Shown piece after piece: positions 10,610 through 19,871 of a stretch of 64,000 bases of DNA. Under the pieces are notes generated by a model. It saw only the letters and a program-made list of their open reading frames with translations. It made no database searches and had not been told where the DNA came from. Every line of letters begins with the position of its first letter. Position 1 is the stretch's first letter. This DNA comes from Cordia subcordata. Its lineage: Eukaryota; Streptophyta; Magnoliopsida; Boraginales; Cordiaceae. The DNA is taken from the NCBI GenBank assembly GCA_028554755.1, contig JAPTOF010000006.1:16367001-16431000 (forward strand), given 5' to 3'. Both the position numbers and the translations under genes were made by a program.

Positions 10610-11099
10610 CAACTGTTCTTATGTCTTCAAAAGAGACACATCAGTTTATCTTATTCAAAAGAGTTCTCAAATAATAAGCATCTCCCATGTTTGGTGAGAT
10701 ATAAAGTAGGCGCCAAATGGAAAATCCCTTTTTTCTTGGTTGCCAAGTTTGTTTCTCTGCTTTCCATACATATCTTGTAGGAAATACGATATGGCTCAAA
10801 TCGCTTGACTCCGGATGAGTTTCATTGTACTTGAACCACTAAGTGAATTTTGTGTTGTTAGCTAATGGTTTTTCAAAAACGGCATCTATAGGATTAGAGT
10901 CTTCAAATAAAACATATTGGTCATTTGGTATGTGGAAGCATAGGGACTCAACAGGTGGATCGTGGTAATGAAGATCAAATGAAAAGAAACGCCAATCGGC
11001 CTCACATAGAGAGATATATCGGCAATCATAGAATACTTTTATCTCATCCTTCTCGCCAAATAATATTGCTACAGATGCACAATATAGGCCCTTATGTAC
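10610..11099 (-). pseudogene. Helitron inter-domain region, heavily decayed
   Basis: Only short matches to RepHel are readable on the minus strand, such as WRLLYISPNMGDAYYLRTLLNK near 10720-10650 (shown by its first residues) and the KFVWKAEKQTW-like block upstream. Multiple stops occur. It joins the Rep region at 11100 and the helicase lead-in at 10600, so it is the linker of the same gene. Confidence 0.65.
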
Positions 11100-11545
11100 T
11101 TATTTGAATAAGTACTTCACAGAATTTGATTTTTTGCAGGATTCAATGGTTAGATGTACTTGATACTTTATGAGCAATTGAGGGTTATATGGCACAACGC
11201 ATCTGTTGTCCGAATGAACCCCAAATTGACATGCCATTCTCCCATCATTTCGTCTCTGATATATTGGATAGCCATCTCTATCAATAGTTGTTCTGCCAAT
11301 GAAATTTTTTGGGAAGCATTTTGTACAACGGCCATCTTGTATGCAAGGTGCGTTCATCTTCGCTCTGTCACACGGACCATGCATCATGAATCTTTTGACA
11401 ACATTGTACAATTCTGGAAACTGATCTTTATCTAGAATTTCAACTGATATAATTTTGTCAATCTCATCTGCAATTTGAAATTTATGCTCATGGCTAAGGA
11501 AGAATAGAACATGTGCATGTAAAAGGCCTCTTTTTGAAATTCAAT
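11100..11545 (-). pseudogene. Helitron HUH replication initiator region, broken
   Basis: The block GLLHAHVLFFL near 11530-11490 is the HUH (His-X-His) motif of the Helitron Rep nuclease, which nicks DNA to start rolling-circle transposition. It is followed by the standard stretch VVKRFMMHGPC, CTKCFPKNF, RRNDGRMA, DNRCVVPYN and KYLFK (11411-11100). Frame changes separate the parts. Compared with intact relatives, an unrelated or decayed stretch of about 400 bases (11550-11940) splits this from the upstream block. Confidence 0.82.
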
Positions 11546-11944
11546 AGTGTGAACCACTGCAAGGAGAAAATGTATTCTTTATTACAAAATGTATAACATT
11601 TAGTGTTGAATTAACAATACATAGAACAATGATAGAATTTGCAAGAATGGAAAATATAAATTGCAAGGTGAAGGGAAATTTGTGGTATTTTTTTGACAAA
11701 TTGCAAATGTTAAGGTAAATTAATATTAAAGCAAGAGGATAGGAAGGGTAATGATGGAAATGTCAATTATGAAAAATAGAAGTTGAAAATTGAAGCGAGT
11801 GATGTGGAGATATAGTAAAAAAAAATTAGATGACCTAGGTAATATGTGTAAAGATATGGTCATTTGTCATCAGAATATGTACATATAAACTTGAATTAAA
11901 GCATAAGCTAGCAAGGGTTGATTTTGATACCTGCACGTGCAGTT
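11546..11944. other. AT-rich stretch splitting the Helitron gene
   Basis: No coding block can be read here on either strand. It may be an intron or a small insertion between two Helitron Rep blocks. No clear terminal repeats or target duplication were found. Confidence 0.4.
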
Positions 11945-12875
11945 CTAAAGAAAGATTTTTTGTTCTATATATTGAATAAGTTGTCGTACCTTCATATGAA
12001 AGACTCTTGCAAAAATGTCAATTCTATCTTCAGGCCATAGTCCATATTGAGATACCAGCCTTGTAATTGCCGGGCACTTAGGATTGCAGGTGAAAGTAAT
12101 GAACAAATCAAGATATCCTGCCCACTTGCATATTGCCATAACGTTCTAGTAATTCTTTAGCATATATCTAGTATCTCCAGTGAATGATGAAGGCAATATA
12201 ACTCGTTGACCAACTAAAGAAGGAGCAGTGTTACCTTGGCGCACTGGTGAAGTTAAGCCAATGAGTTTCTCACCTTGAATTTGAGGTTGATTTTGTCTAA
12301 TGAATGACAAACGCTCACTTCCTACCATAGTGTACCTATCAACGATGAACTACTATCGTAACTTACGATCCAAAAGAAACGTTGGTGCTTCAATAGTGCG
12401 CATTTAAAGTTGGTAAGCAAAAAAATCACGCACGCTAAGCATTGTTCTTTGCCTATCAGCATTTGTAGCATCTTTATGTAGAATACCCAATGTGTAGTCG
12501 TCCTCTCCATATGGGAGAAGCAAGGGATATTGTAAAGCCAAGTACGAAGAAAACAACTCACTGATGCGTTGGAATTTTCGGCCGTGTGTTTCAAGTATAA
12601 TATCTCTTGACTTTTGTAGGTCATACATATCACCTACTATAAGAGCTACGACTTTAAAGGTGGAAGAAAGATTGTACCTTCGGCCATCTTTATTGCGGTC
12701 TGAAATTAAAAGCAATCGAAAACTTGAGCTTGAATCAAATGCGATTCAATCATATGCCATACAAAATATTTTTGCATATGGGTTGTGCTCATCTAGCATT
12801 CTCTGTATAGAAGATACTAACGATGCATTAAGTTTAGTTAGAAGAAAACATATAGAATGGGTGGTTGATTGTTAA
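11945..12875 (-). pseudogene. Helitron-like N-terminal blocks, broken
   Basis: On the minus strand, 12715-12404 reads VALIVGDMYD, FQRISELFSSYLALQYPLLLPYGE, 12328-12146 reads RLSFIRQNQ and ILPSSFTGDTRYMLKNY, and 12139-11945 reads MAICKWAGYLDLFITFTCNPKCP. All are hallmark blocks of the Helitron-like N-terminal domain in order. The blocks sit in different frames with stops between them. The region at 12716-12875 continues with weak similarity. Confidence 0.85.
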
Positions 12876-12973
12876 ATTCACTATAAAACTTTAAAAAATA
12901 GAGAAATTAAATGCAAATAAGGAACGAGACATACCGTATAGCATTCATTTGATTATCCACTTCATTTGTTCTG

Positions 12974-12975
<2 letters not shown>

Positions 12976-13046
<71 letters not shown>
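12976..13046. repeat. (TA)n microsatellite, about 71 bp
   Basis: An almost uninterrupted TA dinucleotide run. It lies inside the Helitron N-terminal coding remnant, with readable Helitron blocks on both sides, so it expanded after the gene died. Confidence 0.97.
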
Positions 13047-13049
<3 letters not shown>

Positions 13050-13337
13050 GTGCAAACTTAGGGTTGTGTCCCTTAAAAGTTAAGAGGCTGCCTATTCTGT
13101 GATAATTCTCACCATGCAGTCTAAAAACATATGGGCCACTTGAATGCTATGTTGTTTTATCCACTTTTCCACCCATTGAAGTGAAAGAAGACATCATGTT
13201 GTAAGCTCGGATGTTTTCTACAAAATGTCAATTATACGTGCATTGATGTGAATACATTAAGTTTTGTAGCAATTCAGGTGGTTGTTGTAAGAGTAGCAGT
13301 TCTACTTTTCCTTGGGAACAACAAAGTAAAAACTTAG
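13047..13337 (-). pseudogene. Helitron N-terminal fragment
   Basis: On the minus strand 13137-13050 reads GPYVFRLHGENYHRIGSLL and then FKGHNPKFAQL, a block found at the N-terminus of plant Helitron proteins. Upstream sequence to 13337 has further weak matches (NIRAYNMMSSFTSMG). It is truncated where the right copia LTR starts at 13338. Confidence 0.78.
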
Positions 13338-13705
13338 TGTTAGCTAAATATTCATTATTGATTTTGATGATGAAAATATATATATGCATTATTTAACTAA
13401 ATAGCTTCTTGTGAAAATGAGATGTCATCAATATGAAGCTTGGAAAGATATGAAGATGTGCAAAAGGGTTATTTGAAGAAGAGAAAAGATGAGAAGGCAT
13501 AAGGAGGAGAAAAGAAGCCATAAGGGGTACCGAATTTGTTTTTCTTCTTGCTCTTTTTGTGAAATGCCTATATATTGTGTGGACTTGGCTCAAAATATTT
13601 TTCTCTGTCATTTGAAAATTTTTCAAGTCTTACACTTTTGAAAATAACATATGCACAAATGTATTTGAATGCACACATTAAGATAAAATAAGTTTTGGGG
13701 ATGTT
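13338..13705 (+). mobile_element. Copia LTR, 5' part only (inverted copy)
   Basis: Begins TGTTAGCTAAATATTC and matches the minus strand of 9645-9275. It breaks off after TTTTGGGGATG and runs straight into gag, so about two thirds of the LTR, the PBS and the first part of gag are deleted. The junction bases (atgtttt) are similar at both break points in the intact copy, pointing to deletion at a short homology. Confidence 0.85.
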
Positions 13706-15067
13706 TTCTAGATTTGTTGAAATCACTAATGGTTTGAAAGCTCTTGGTAAAGATTATTCAAATGTAGAGAAGGTAAGGAAAGTGCTAAGGAGCTTGCCAT
13801 CATCATGGCAACCTAAAGTCACGGCAATAAAGGAAGCAAAGGACTTGAATACATTGGAGCTCAATGAGCTCATTGGGTCACTCATGACTTAGGAGCTTGA
13901 GATAAAAGATCATGAAGAAGAAGAAAGGAAAGAAAAGAAGTCCATTGCTCTCGTTGCATCAAAATATCCATCAAGTGATGATGATGACCCGGAAGATGAA
14001 GAAATTGCACTTCTAGCCCGAAATTTCAAAAGGTTTATGAAATATAGAAAGATGAGGAAAGGGGCTTCTTCAAACAACACAAATTGGAAGAAAAAAGGAA
14101 AAGAAGGCAAAGAGTTCAAAAAGATAAAAGATACAAAAGATGAAATAAAGTGCTTTAATTGCAACAAGTCGGGACATATAAAGGCAAATTGTCTTAAGCT
14201 TTCAAAAAAGAAGGAAGGAAAGGCGCTCAAGGCCACATGGGACTTCTCCGAAACCGAAGAAGATGAGGAAGAGCATCATGAGGTAGCCAATTTTTACCTC
14301 ATGGCCAATGAGGATGAGGTACTATCTTCACCATCTTTATCTATTTATTATTCATCTAGTGAAGAGGAGGAAGAGGAATATAATTTTGATGAACTAAAAG
14401 AAGCATTTGCTAAATTACATGATGATCTATCCTTAGCTTTGGCAAAAAATAAACAAATGCATAAAAGTTTGAAACTTGTTCAAAATGAAAAAGAAATTTT
14501 AGAAAAGAAAAATGCTTCTCTTATTGAAAAATTAGACATCTTAGAAAAGAAAATGATTCATATGCAAGATTTTGTAAAGATTAAAAAAGAAGTTAAAGAT
14601 TTAAAAAAGAAAAATGAGGATTTAAATGGAATTGTTCAAAAGTTTACAAATGGGAAAGAAAATTTTGAAAAACTTCTTGGAAGTCAAAAAATGTCTTTTG
14701 ATAAGAGTGGTATTGGATACAAACCTAGTATTAATCAAAAGTATTTCAAAACCTATGTTGTCAAGGCTTCTACCTCTACATCCCTCTCTTCACCGAAGAC
14801 AAATGTTATTTGTACCTCTTTGTGAAAAGAAAGGACATATATCTACTCATTGTTATTACAAGAAAATTTGTGATAGAGGATCACATGTTCCATATTGGCA
14901 AAGACCAAAATGGGTGGTCAAAAACAAAAATTAAACTAACGCCAAGGACCCAAGGTGTTGGGGACCCCAAAATAAAGAATTGCATTTGAATTTCATGTGT
15001 GTAGGTATGCAATGAAAGAAATTCAAGCAAAATAAAATGGATCTTGGATAGTGATTGTTCCAAGCAC
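13706..15067 (+). pseudogene. Copia gag, 5'-deleted and broken (inverted copy)
   Basis: The same Gag protein as at 8248-6593, on the opposite strand. It enters at FSRFVEITNGLKAL (residue about 142 of the intact copy). A TAG lies in frame at 13890-13892 where the intact copy has Gln. The open part 14037-14825 keeps an intact first zinc knuckle (CFNCNKSGHIKANC), the acidic linker and the coiled coil. Small indels occur near 14556 and near 14816, just before the second knuckle. The gag-protease spacer follows, and the copia sequence ends at about 15067 in the protease active-site region, fused to the RPA1-like tail exactly as in the left arm. Confidence 0.88.
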
Positions 15068-17570
15068 CATCTTTGAAGATGATCTCTTTGATGATGTCAA
15101 TCCAAGTGAAGAGGTGGAACCAGACGTGTTATCCGCAAATGCAGATTCCTGTTCAACTAAAAGAGAAAGCAAAAAGAATGAAACATATTTTTAGGGACAA
15201 AGGATATTCAAAATTGTATAAATTTTTACACCGGAGAATATGGAAACCCAACCTTGGTCCCGATGCTTTTCTTCTTCCTACTTGCAGTACTAGATTCAGG
15301 GATATCAAACATAGAACCATCAAGTTCCTTTACAAAAGACAACAATATGTCATTTAAAAAACTTTTAACAACATAATTCATATGGATCAAACAAATTCTA
15401 CAAAGAAAAAGAAAGAAATGTATAAGAACCATGTCTCATACAATAAGCAACTTTAAAGCTAACCTTAGTCATAACAGCTCTCTTCTTTTCACTGAAATCG
15501 CTACTTGGTGAAATATCATGCTCCACAGGGAAAGTGACAATAGAGAAAGATGTATTGGCGTACTCAATGTTGTAATTGTCAATTTTAATATGAAAAATAG
15601 TTCCTTGTTCAGAAGGGTGTCTAATTATGGTAGAAAATAGCCTAGTTGATTGTTCTACAAATGAAATGGCAAGTTAATTTGTAATATTTATTGCAGGATA
15701 GGCAACAACATAAATCCATATGAAGTACTTATTGGCAGCAAGGTATAAGTTATTTCTTTACCTCAAGTGCTTCCTTTGAAAGATCATGTGCTGTTCGACT
15801 TAAAAGCTTCATTATCTCACAGTCACGTGGAAAAAAGGTACACTTTCTAGTGTCATCAAAGACTACCAAATCTACCTTGAACCTAAATAATAGATAAATC
15901 ATAGTTAGATATATAAGCAAATTAATGTTTAGTAAATGAGTAGCATGGAATGGAATCAAAATTCATGGTTTACCTAAGGGTGGGCACATTCACAGCAGAT
16001 TTACATTTGCTACATGTGTGGTGGGCAACATCTTCTTCCACCTTTCTTTGACATCGAGGATAGCCGAGATACCACCAACCATGGTCGTAGAAGATAGAGT
16101 CTACTTTGGCAATAAAAGCAGATTGCAGCTTTTATACAAACATGCAGATAATGGATTACATAACATGCATAGAAGACTAAGCAGATAGATATACATAGCA
16201 TATAAATAGCTCTTGACCAATTAAGGAATAAGGCACATATATAGACGCAAAGAGTTACCTGTTTGATCTTTAGAACCTGGGAGATATTTCTGAATTTATC
16301 TTGGTTGTGAAAATATCTATTGCTAGAAACCTTGGTTCAGTAGATAAGGTATTTGCCAAGACAAATTCGTACTACTATCCATCAACCTGAAACATAGGAA
16401 CCAAAAAAATGTTAACATTTAGATTCTGAAGCAAACAGACTTACATATAAAATAGATTAGAAGAGATAAGGAGATATTACCTCTTCCAAAAAGCTTCCAC
16501 TTCAGCAAACCAAGGATTGAGAAATATCTTTAAAGCAAAGTAGGAATTGGTTATCTGCATATCCCCTGCAAAAGAAACATATAAGTAAAAGCATAACTGA
16601 AGGTTGCACTATATATTAGTACATTACATTTGAGGAACAAACCACAAGATAATAAATAATTATAAACTAACAACCTAGGAAAGTCTTGATTTTGGCAAGC
16701 ATAATTATAGCAACAACTGGCCCATCAGTACAGTTTAGGATAAACTAGGAATTCTAGTTAGTGTAAGTACCCTACAATGTGCATCTAATATTGGTAGCCC
16801 TAGTACAAGCATAGAGTCAAAAGTAATCAAAAGACAAAAAGTTGAGTTGAAGTGAACAACATAAGGAACAACAGTACAGCAGGGTACATACTTTTCGTCA
16901 CTCAGCATGAGCTCAATGTGCCTCGTACAGTGACCATTGAACGCAGTATTAATGATGGCACCTATGGAAACTATCTCGCCCATAACATTTGGTGACAACA
17001 TAACAAATTAATTTGTAAAAATTTATTGCGTGAGAAAGCATGGCATTTGAAGTAAACACATTAAAGCATACAAACCTATGCAGACTAAGGCATCTAGATT
17101 ATTGTTAAGGATGGTAGAGAATAGGCTAAAAAGAACTGGTAGTGAGGCAGACTTCTTCCAGTAATCTCTTTCATAATAATCTCAATTTTGAAATGAAGAC
17201 AAAATTCATGTGACGTTATTCATAGGCTTCCTTTGTTTTCAACAATCCAAAAATTCTAAATTGAATAACACTCGCCTTCCTGCAGTATCACCTTAAACTT
17301 CAGATACAAGGTTCGATGAATACTGCAGCGAATAACATCTCTTTATTGTAGTAAAAGAATGCACCTCAGTTTTGGAAGAAAGGAAAAAAAAAGTTAAGCA
17401 AACTACCTTTATGGACAAATTCAAACATAGCAAAGCAAAAAGGAAATGAACCCAAATATATTGTACCTTCTCACCCAAAAGTAACATGTCTACCCTAAGC
17501 AACTGACTTGAATTGTCATAATGGAAGACTTCCCAAATGCTGGCAGCACAGACCACAGGGTCGAGCATTT
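15068..17570 (-). pseudogene. RPA1-like gene remnant (replication protein A large subunit type)
   Basis: On the minus strand, separated by AT-rich introns, exons of an RPA1-like protein can be read: RVDMLLLGEK near 17500 (first OB fold), a second OB-type exon at 17001-16735 (VMGEIVSIGAII, then TRHIELMLSDEKY), a zinc-ribbon exon at about 16130-15975 (GWWYLGYPRCQRKV, then CSKCKSAVNVPTLR), an exon at about 15884-15763 (FKVDLVVFDDTRKCTFF), a DBD-C-like exon near 15600 (IFHIKIDNYN) and a C-terminal tail. RPA binds single-stranded DNA. The first zinc-ribbon Cys is Tyr here (GYPRC). RPA1-like genes are often carried by plant Helitrons, and a Helitron RepHel remnant lies on the same strand, so this was probably Helitron cargo (inference). 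No full-length frame can be assembled, so it is called a pseudogene. Confidence 0.75.
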
Positions 17571-19267
17571 CCGCTATGTTTGTTGATCTCTAAAATGTAA
17601 ATAGAGTTGTTGTCCATTGCTCAAAGTTGGCTGCCCAAAGTCAGAAATATCAAACCAAAAAATGTAATAAGGCTCAATGTAGTTGTATGATAAGCAGGAT
17701 ATAGATATAGGAGAAATCAGATCAATTTCATAAATAGGTAAGCAAATGCAATAAAATGTATCAAACTCCATCATACCAAAGAGGCAGAAGCAAAATCAAA
17801 AGATAGGAGAAAAGAATACAATGAATGTAGGCAGAGGATTAGCAATATAGTGAGAGAGTCGTCAGAGTAGAAGTGAGGAACGCGAGGAACAAGACCTTCT
17901 ATACACAGGGAAATTGAACGGTGAGGTAGCAAATGAAGCACCATTTGCGATGATCAATTGTAGAAAGGCATGATTGCCATAGTTCAAAAGTATTCAAATG
18001 TTCAAGTAAAAGTATGGCCAAGGCGGCAAATCTCATTCAGAAGTAGAGAGAGAAGGGTAGCCAAGGCGGCAAATTGGATGAATCTATATAAAACACTAGT
18101 TGTCAGATGAGGGAAATTTGGGGGTGGGGGGGGAGAGACGGACACGGTAGATGTAAAATAACTACTACTACAACAAACACTAAAAAGAACTCTAATTGAA
18201 ACCATGGCACATAAAGAATTCAACTGGCCGAGAAAAATATATCCCCTGATCAAAAGTACATCAAGTGATCATAATATGCTAAAATCATTTTTACCAACTA
18301 ATACTACTTATATAACATTGGTAAATCACCCGTAAACAGTCGACATTAAACAAAAAAAAAAAAAAGGAGGCACCAATTTTCTTGTAAAAAATCCAAATGG
18401 AAAAAATTCAAAAAAATTATGCCAGCACGAACCCAAACAACTTAAAGAGTATCAATCGTTAGTGACATATCTACCACATAACACAAATTTTTGCATGTAC
18501 TAAACAAAGAGAAGAGCAGGAAATGTTCTTTGGCAGAGAAGACAGTGTGGGCAACACAAGTAAGAAATAGGGAGCAGAAACATGGGTTGCAGTGTGAGTA
18601 AGAATTTGGAAGAAGACATGGGTGGCGGCGCATGAGTGACAAAGAAGAAATTAGGGCAAAGGCAAAACAAAAAATTTTCAAATCAAGCAATATCAGCTAC
18701 AAATCTACCACATTTATATATATTAATACAAAAAAATTGGAATTAATAGCAAAAATAGTTGTAATTAGACGAAAAAGAGTGCGAAAGTAGGTTTATATCA
18801 GCCTTATTAGGCTTGCTTAGGGTTTTCAGAAGTGGGATAGCGGGAAAATATCACAACTTGGTGCCCAAGGCTGAAGGTTTTGCTGTAGCAACGATGATAT
18901 CGTTAATGGCGAAGGAGAATTAGGAGGAACAAATTGGGTCAAAAGCAACCGCGGATAGAAAGGAAATCATGGCAACAGTGATCGACCAATATCACACATA
19001 ATTTGCAAGGCATAATTGACAAAGCACATATATAAGGAAGGACATATAAGTGAAAAAAGAGAGAGTTGATCTGGTTTCCATCCCATTACACGTGCAGAAT
19101 ACATCAAATAAGTGCACTGGTCCCAAAGCATGATCCTAGCCGTTGAAAGTGGTAATGAGATAGGGATCAACTGCTACAAATCACGCGAAAGATCCCAAAT
19201 TAGTACGGCTGTCCTAAAGCAAAATCTTAGCCGTTCAAAGTGATAACGTGAGATACAGATCAACAGC
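17571..19267. other. Gene-poor stretch left of the Mutator element
   Basis: No convincing coding region. Possible upstream parts or introns of the RPA1-like remnant lie toward the left end. The only repeat structure noted is an imperfect tandem duplication of about 85 bases at about 19095-19275 (each unit carries tagccgtt.aaagtg and gatcaac.gctac). Confidence 0.5.
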
Positions 19268-19276
19268 TACGAAAGA

Positions 19277-19365
19277 GGGAAAATTCTTAATTTTACCCTT
19301 TTTTTTAAAATTATTGCAAAAATACCCTAATTTGAAAATCGTTTGCAAAAATACCCTCTTCGGTA
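19277..19365 (+). repeat. Left terminal inverted repeat of PMD-MULE copy 1
   Basis: Contains two spaced copies of the phrase caaaaataccct. It pairs with 28486-28400 on the other strand, with the same phrase order and several mismatches. Confidence 0.88.
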
Positions 19366-19368
19366 ATT

Positions 19369-19705
19369 CGGTAGGTGACTTACCGTTTCCATTAATTTTG
19401 GGAGTAAAAAAATTTTAAAAAATCTGTTGGGAATTTAAATACTTTCGGTAAGTCACCTACCGAAATAAGCACAGAAACGGTAGATGACTTACCGTGTACT
19501 GTTTTACCGGGTTGCGTTAGAATTCAAAAAAAAAAAGGTTGGGCCATTATGATTTTCGGTAAGTCACCTACCGAAAGCACAGAAACGGTAAGTGACTTAC
19601 CATGTACTGTTTTACCGAGATGCGTTAAAATTCAAAAAAAAAAAAAAACGGTTGGGCCATTATGATTTTCGATAAGTCACCTACCAAACGGTAAGTGACT
19701 TACCG
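19369..19705. promoter_or_regulatory. Seven 17-bp near-palindromes, left subterminal region
   Basis: Copies of CGGTAAGTSACYTACCG start at 19369, 19446, 19478, 19557, 19586, 19670 and 19689. Each is nearly self-complementary. They fill the space between the TIR and the TATA box at 19717, and five more sit inside the right end. Subterminal repeats in Mutator elements are known transposase-binding sites, so that role is likely but inferred. Confidence 0.75.
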
Positions 19706-19716
19706 TTTATTTTGGC

Positions 19717-19724
19717 TATAAATA
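19717..19724 (+). promoter_or_regulatory. TATA box of the PMD gene
   Basis: TATAAATA, followed by a C-rich stretch typical of a plant transcription start region and, about 150 bases later, by a splice donor (GTAAGT at 19872). It follows directly after the palindrome array. The second element copy has a TATTTAAA at the same place (near 53927). Confidence 0.6.
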
Positions 19725-19871
19725 CCCCCTCCCCCTCCCCATTTTTCCCCACACCCGAGTTTACCCCACCCCTCACCCTTCCCAGCTTTGATATTGTGCG
19801 AAAAAAAATATATTCTGGTCCTTTTTTTTACAAAAAAAGTTTGCTCCACGCGTAGAAAAGTGCATTTACTT

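Larger units (their letters stand above)
9646..13337 (-). mobile_element. Helitron Rep/helicase remnant between two inverted copia LTRs
   Basis: Reading on the minus strand from 13337 to 9646, the order of recognisable blocks matches a plant Helitron RepHel protein: N-terminal block, HUH replication initiator region, then PIF1-type helicase start. Many stops, frame changes and a TA microsatellite break it, and the helicase is cut at the left LTR. Neither Helitron terminus (5' TC or 3' hairpin CTRR) could be placed. The segment is bounded on both sides exactly by copia LTR outer ends. Confidence 0.85.
13338..15840 (+). repeat. Right arm of large inverted duplication
   Basis: Inverted copy of 5688-9645, shortened by the LTR-to-gag deletion at about 13705. 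After 15840 (AAAAAAGGTA) the left arm switches to copia gag while the right arm continues into the RPA1-like gene, so the right side keeps the older RPA context. The 3.7 kb spacer is the Helitron remnant. Confidence 0.85.

Noticed and set aside
16010..16201. Open frame on the minus strand of the RPA-like region.
   Set aside because: Wrong frame over the zinc-ribbon exon; the readable frame is the one with GWWYLGYPRC.
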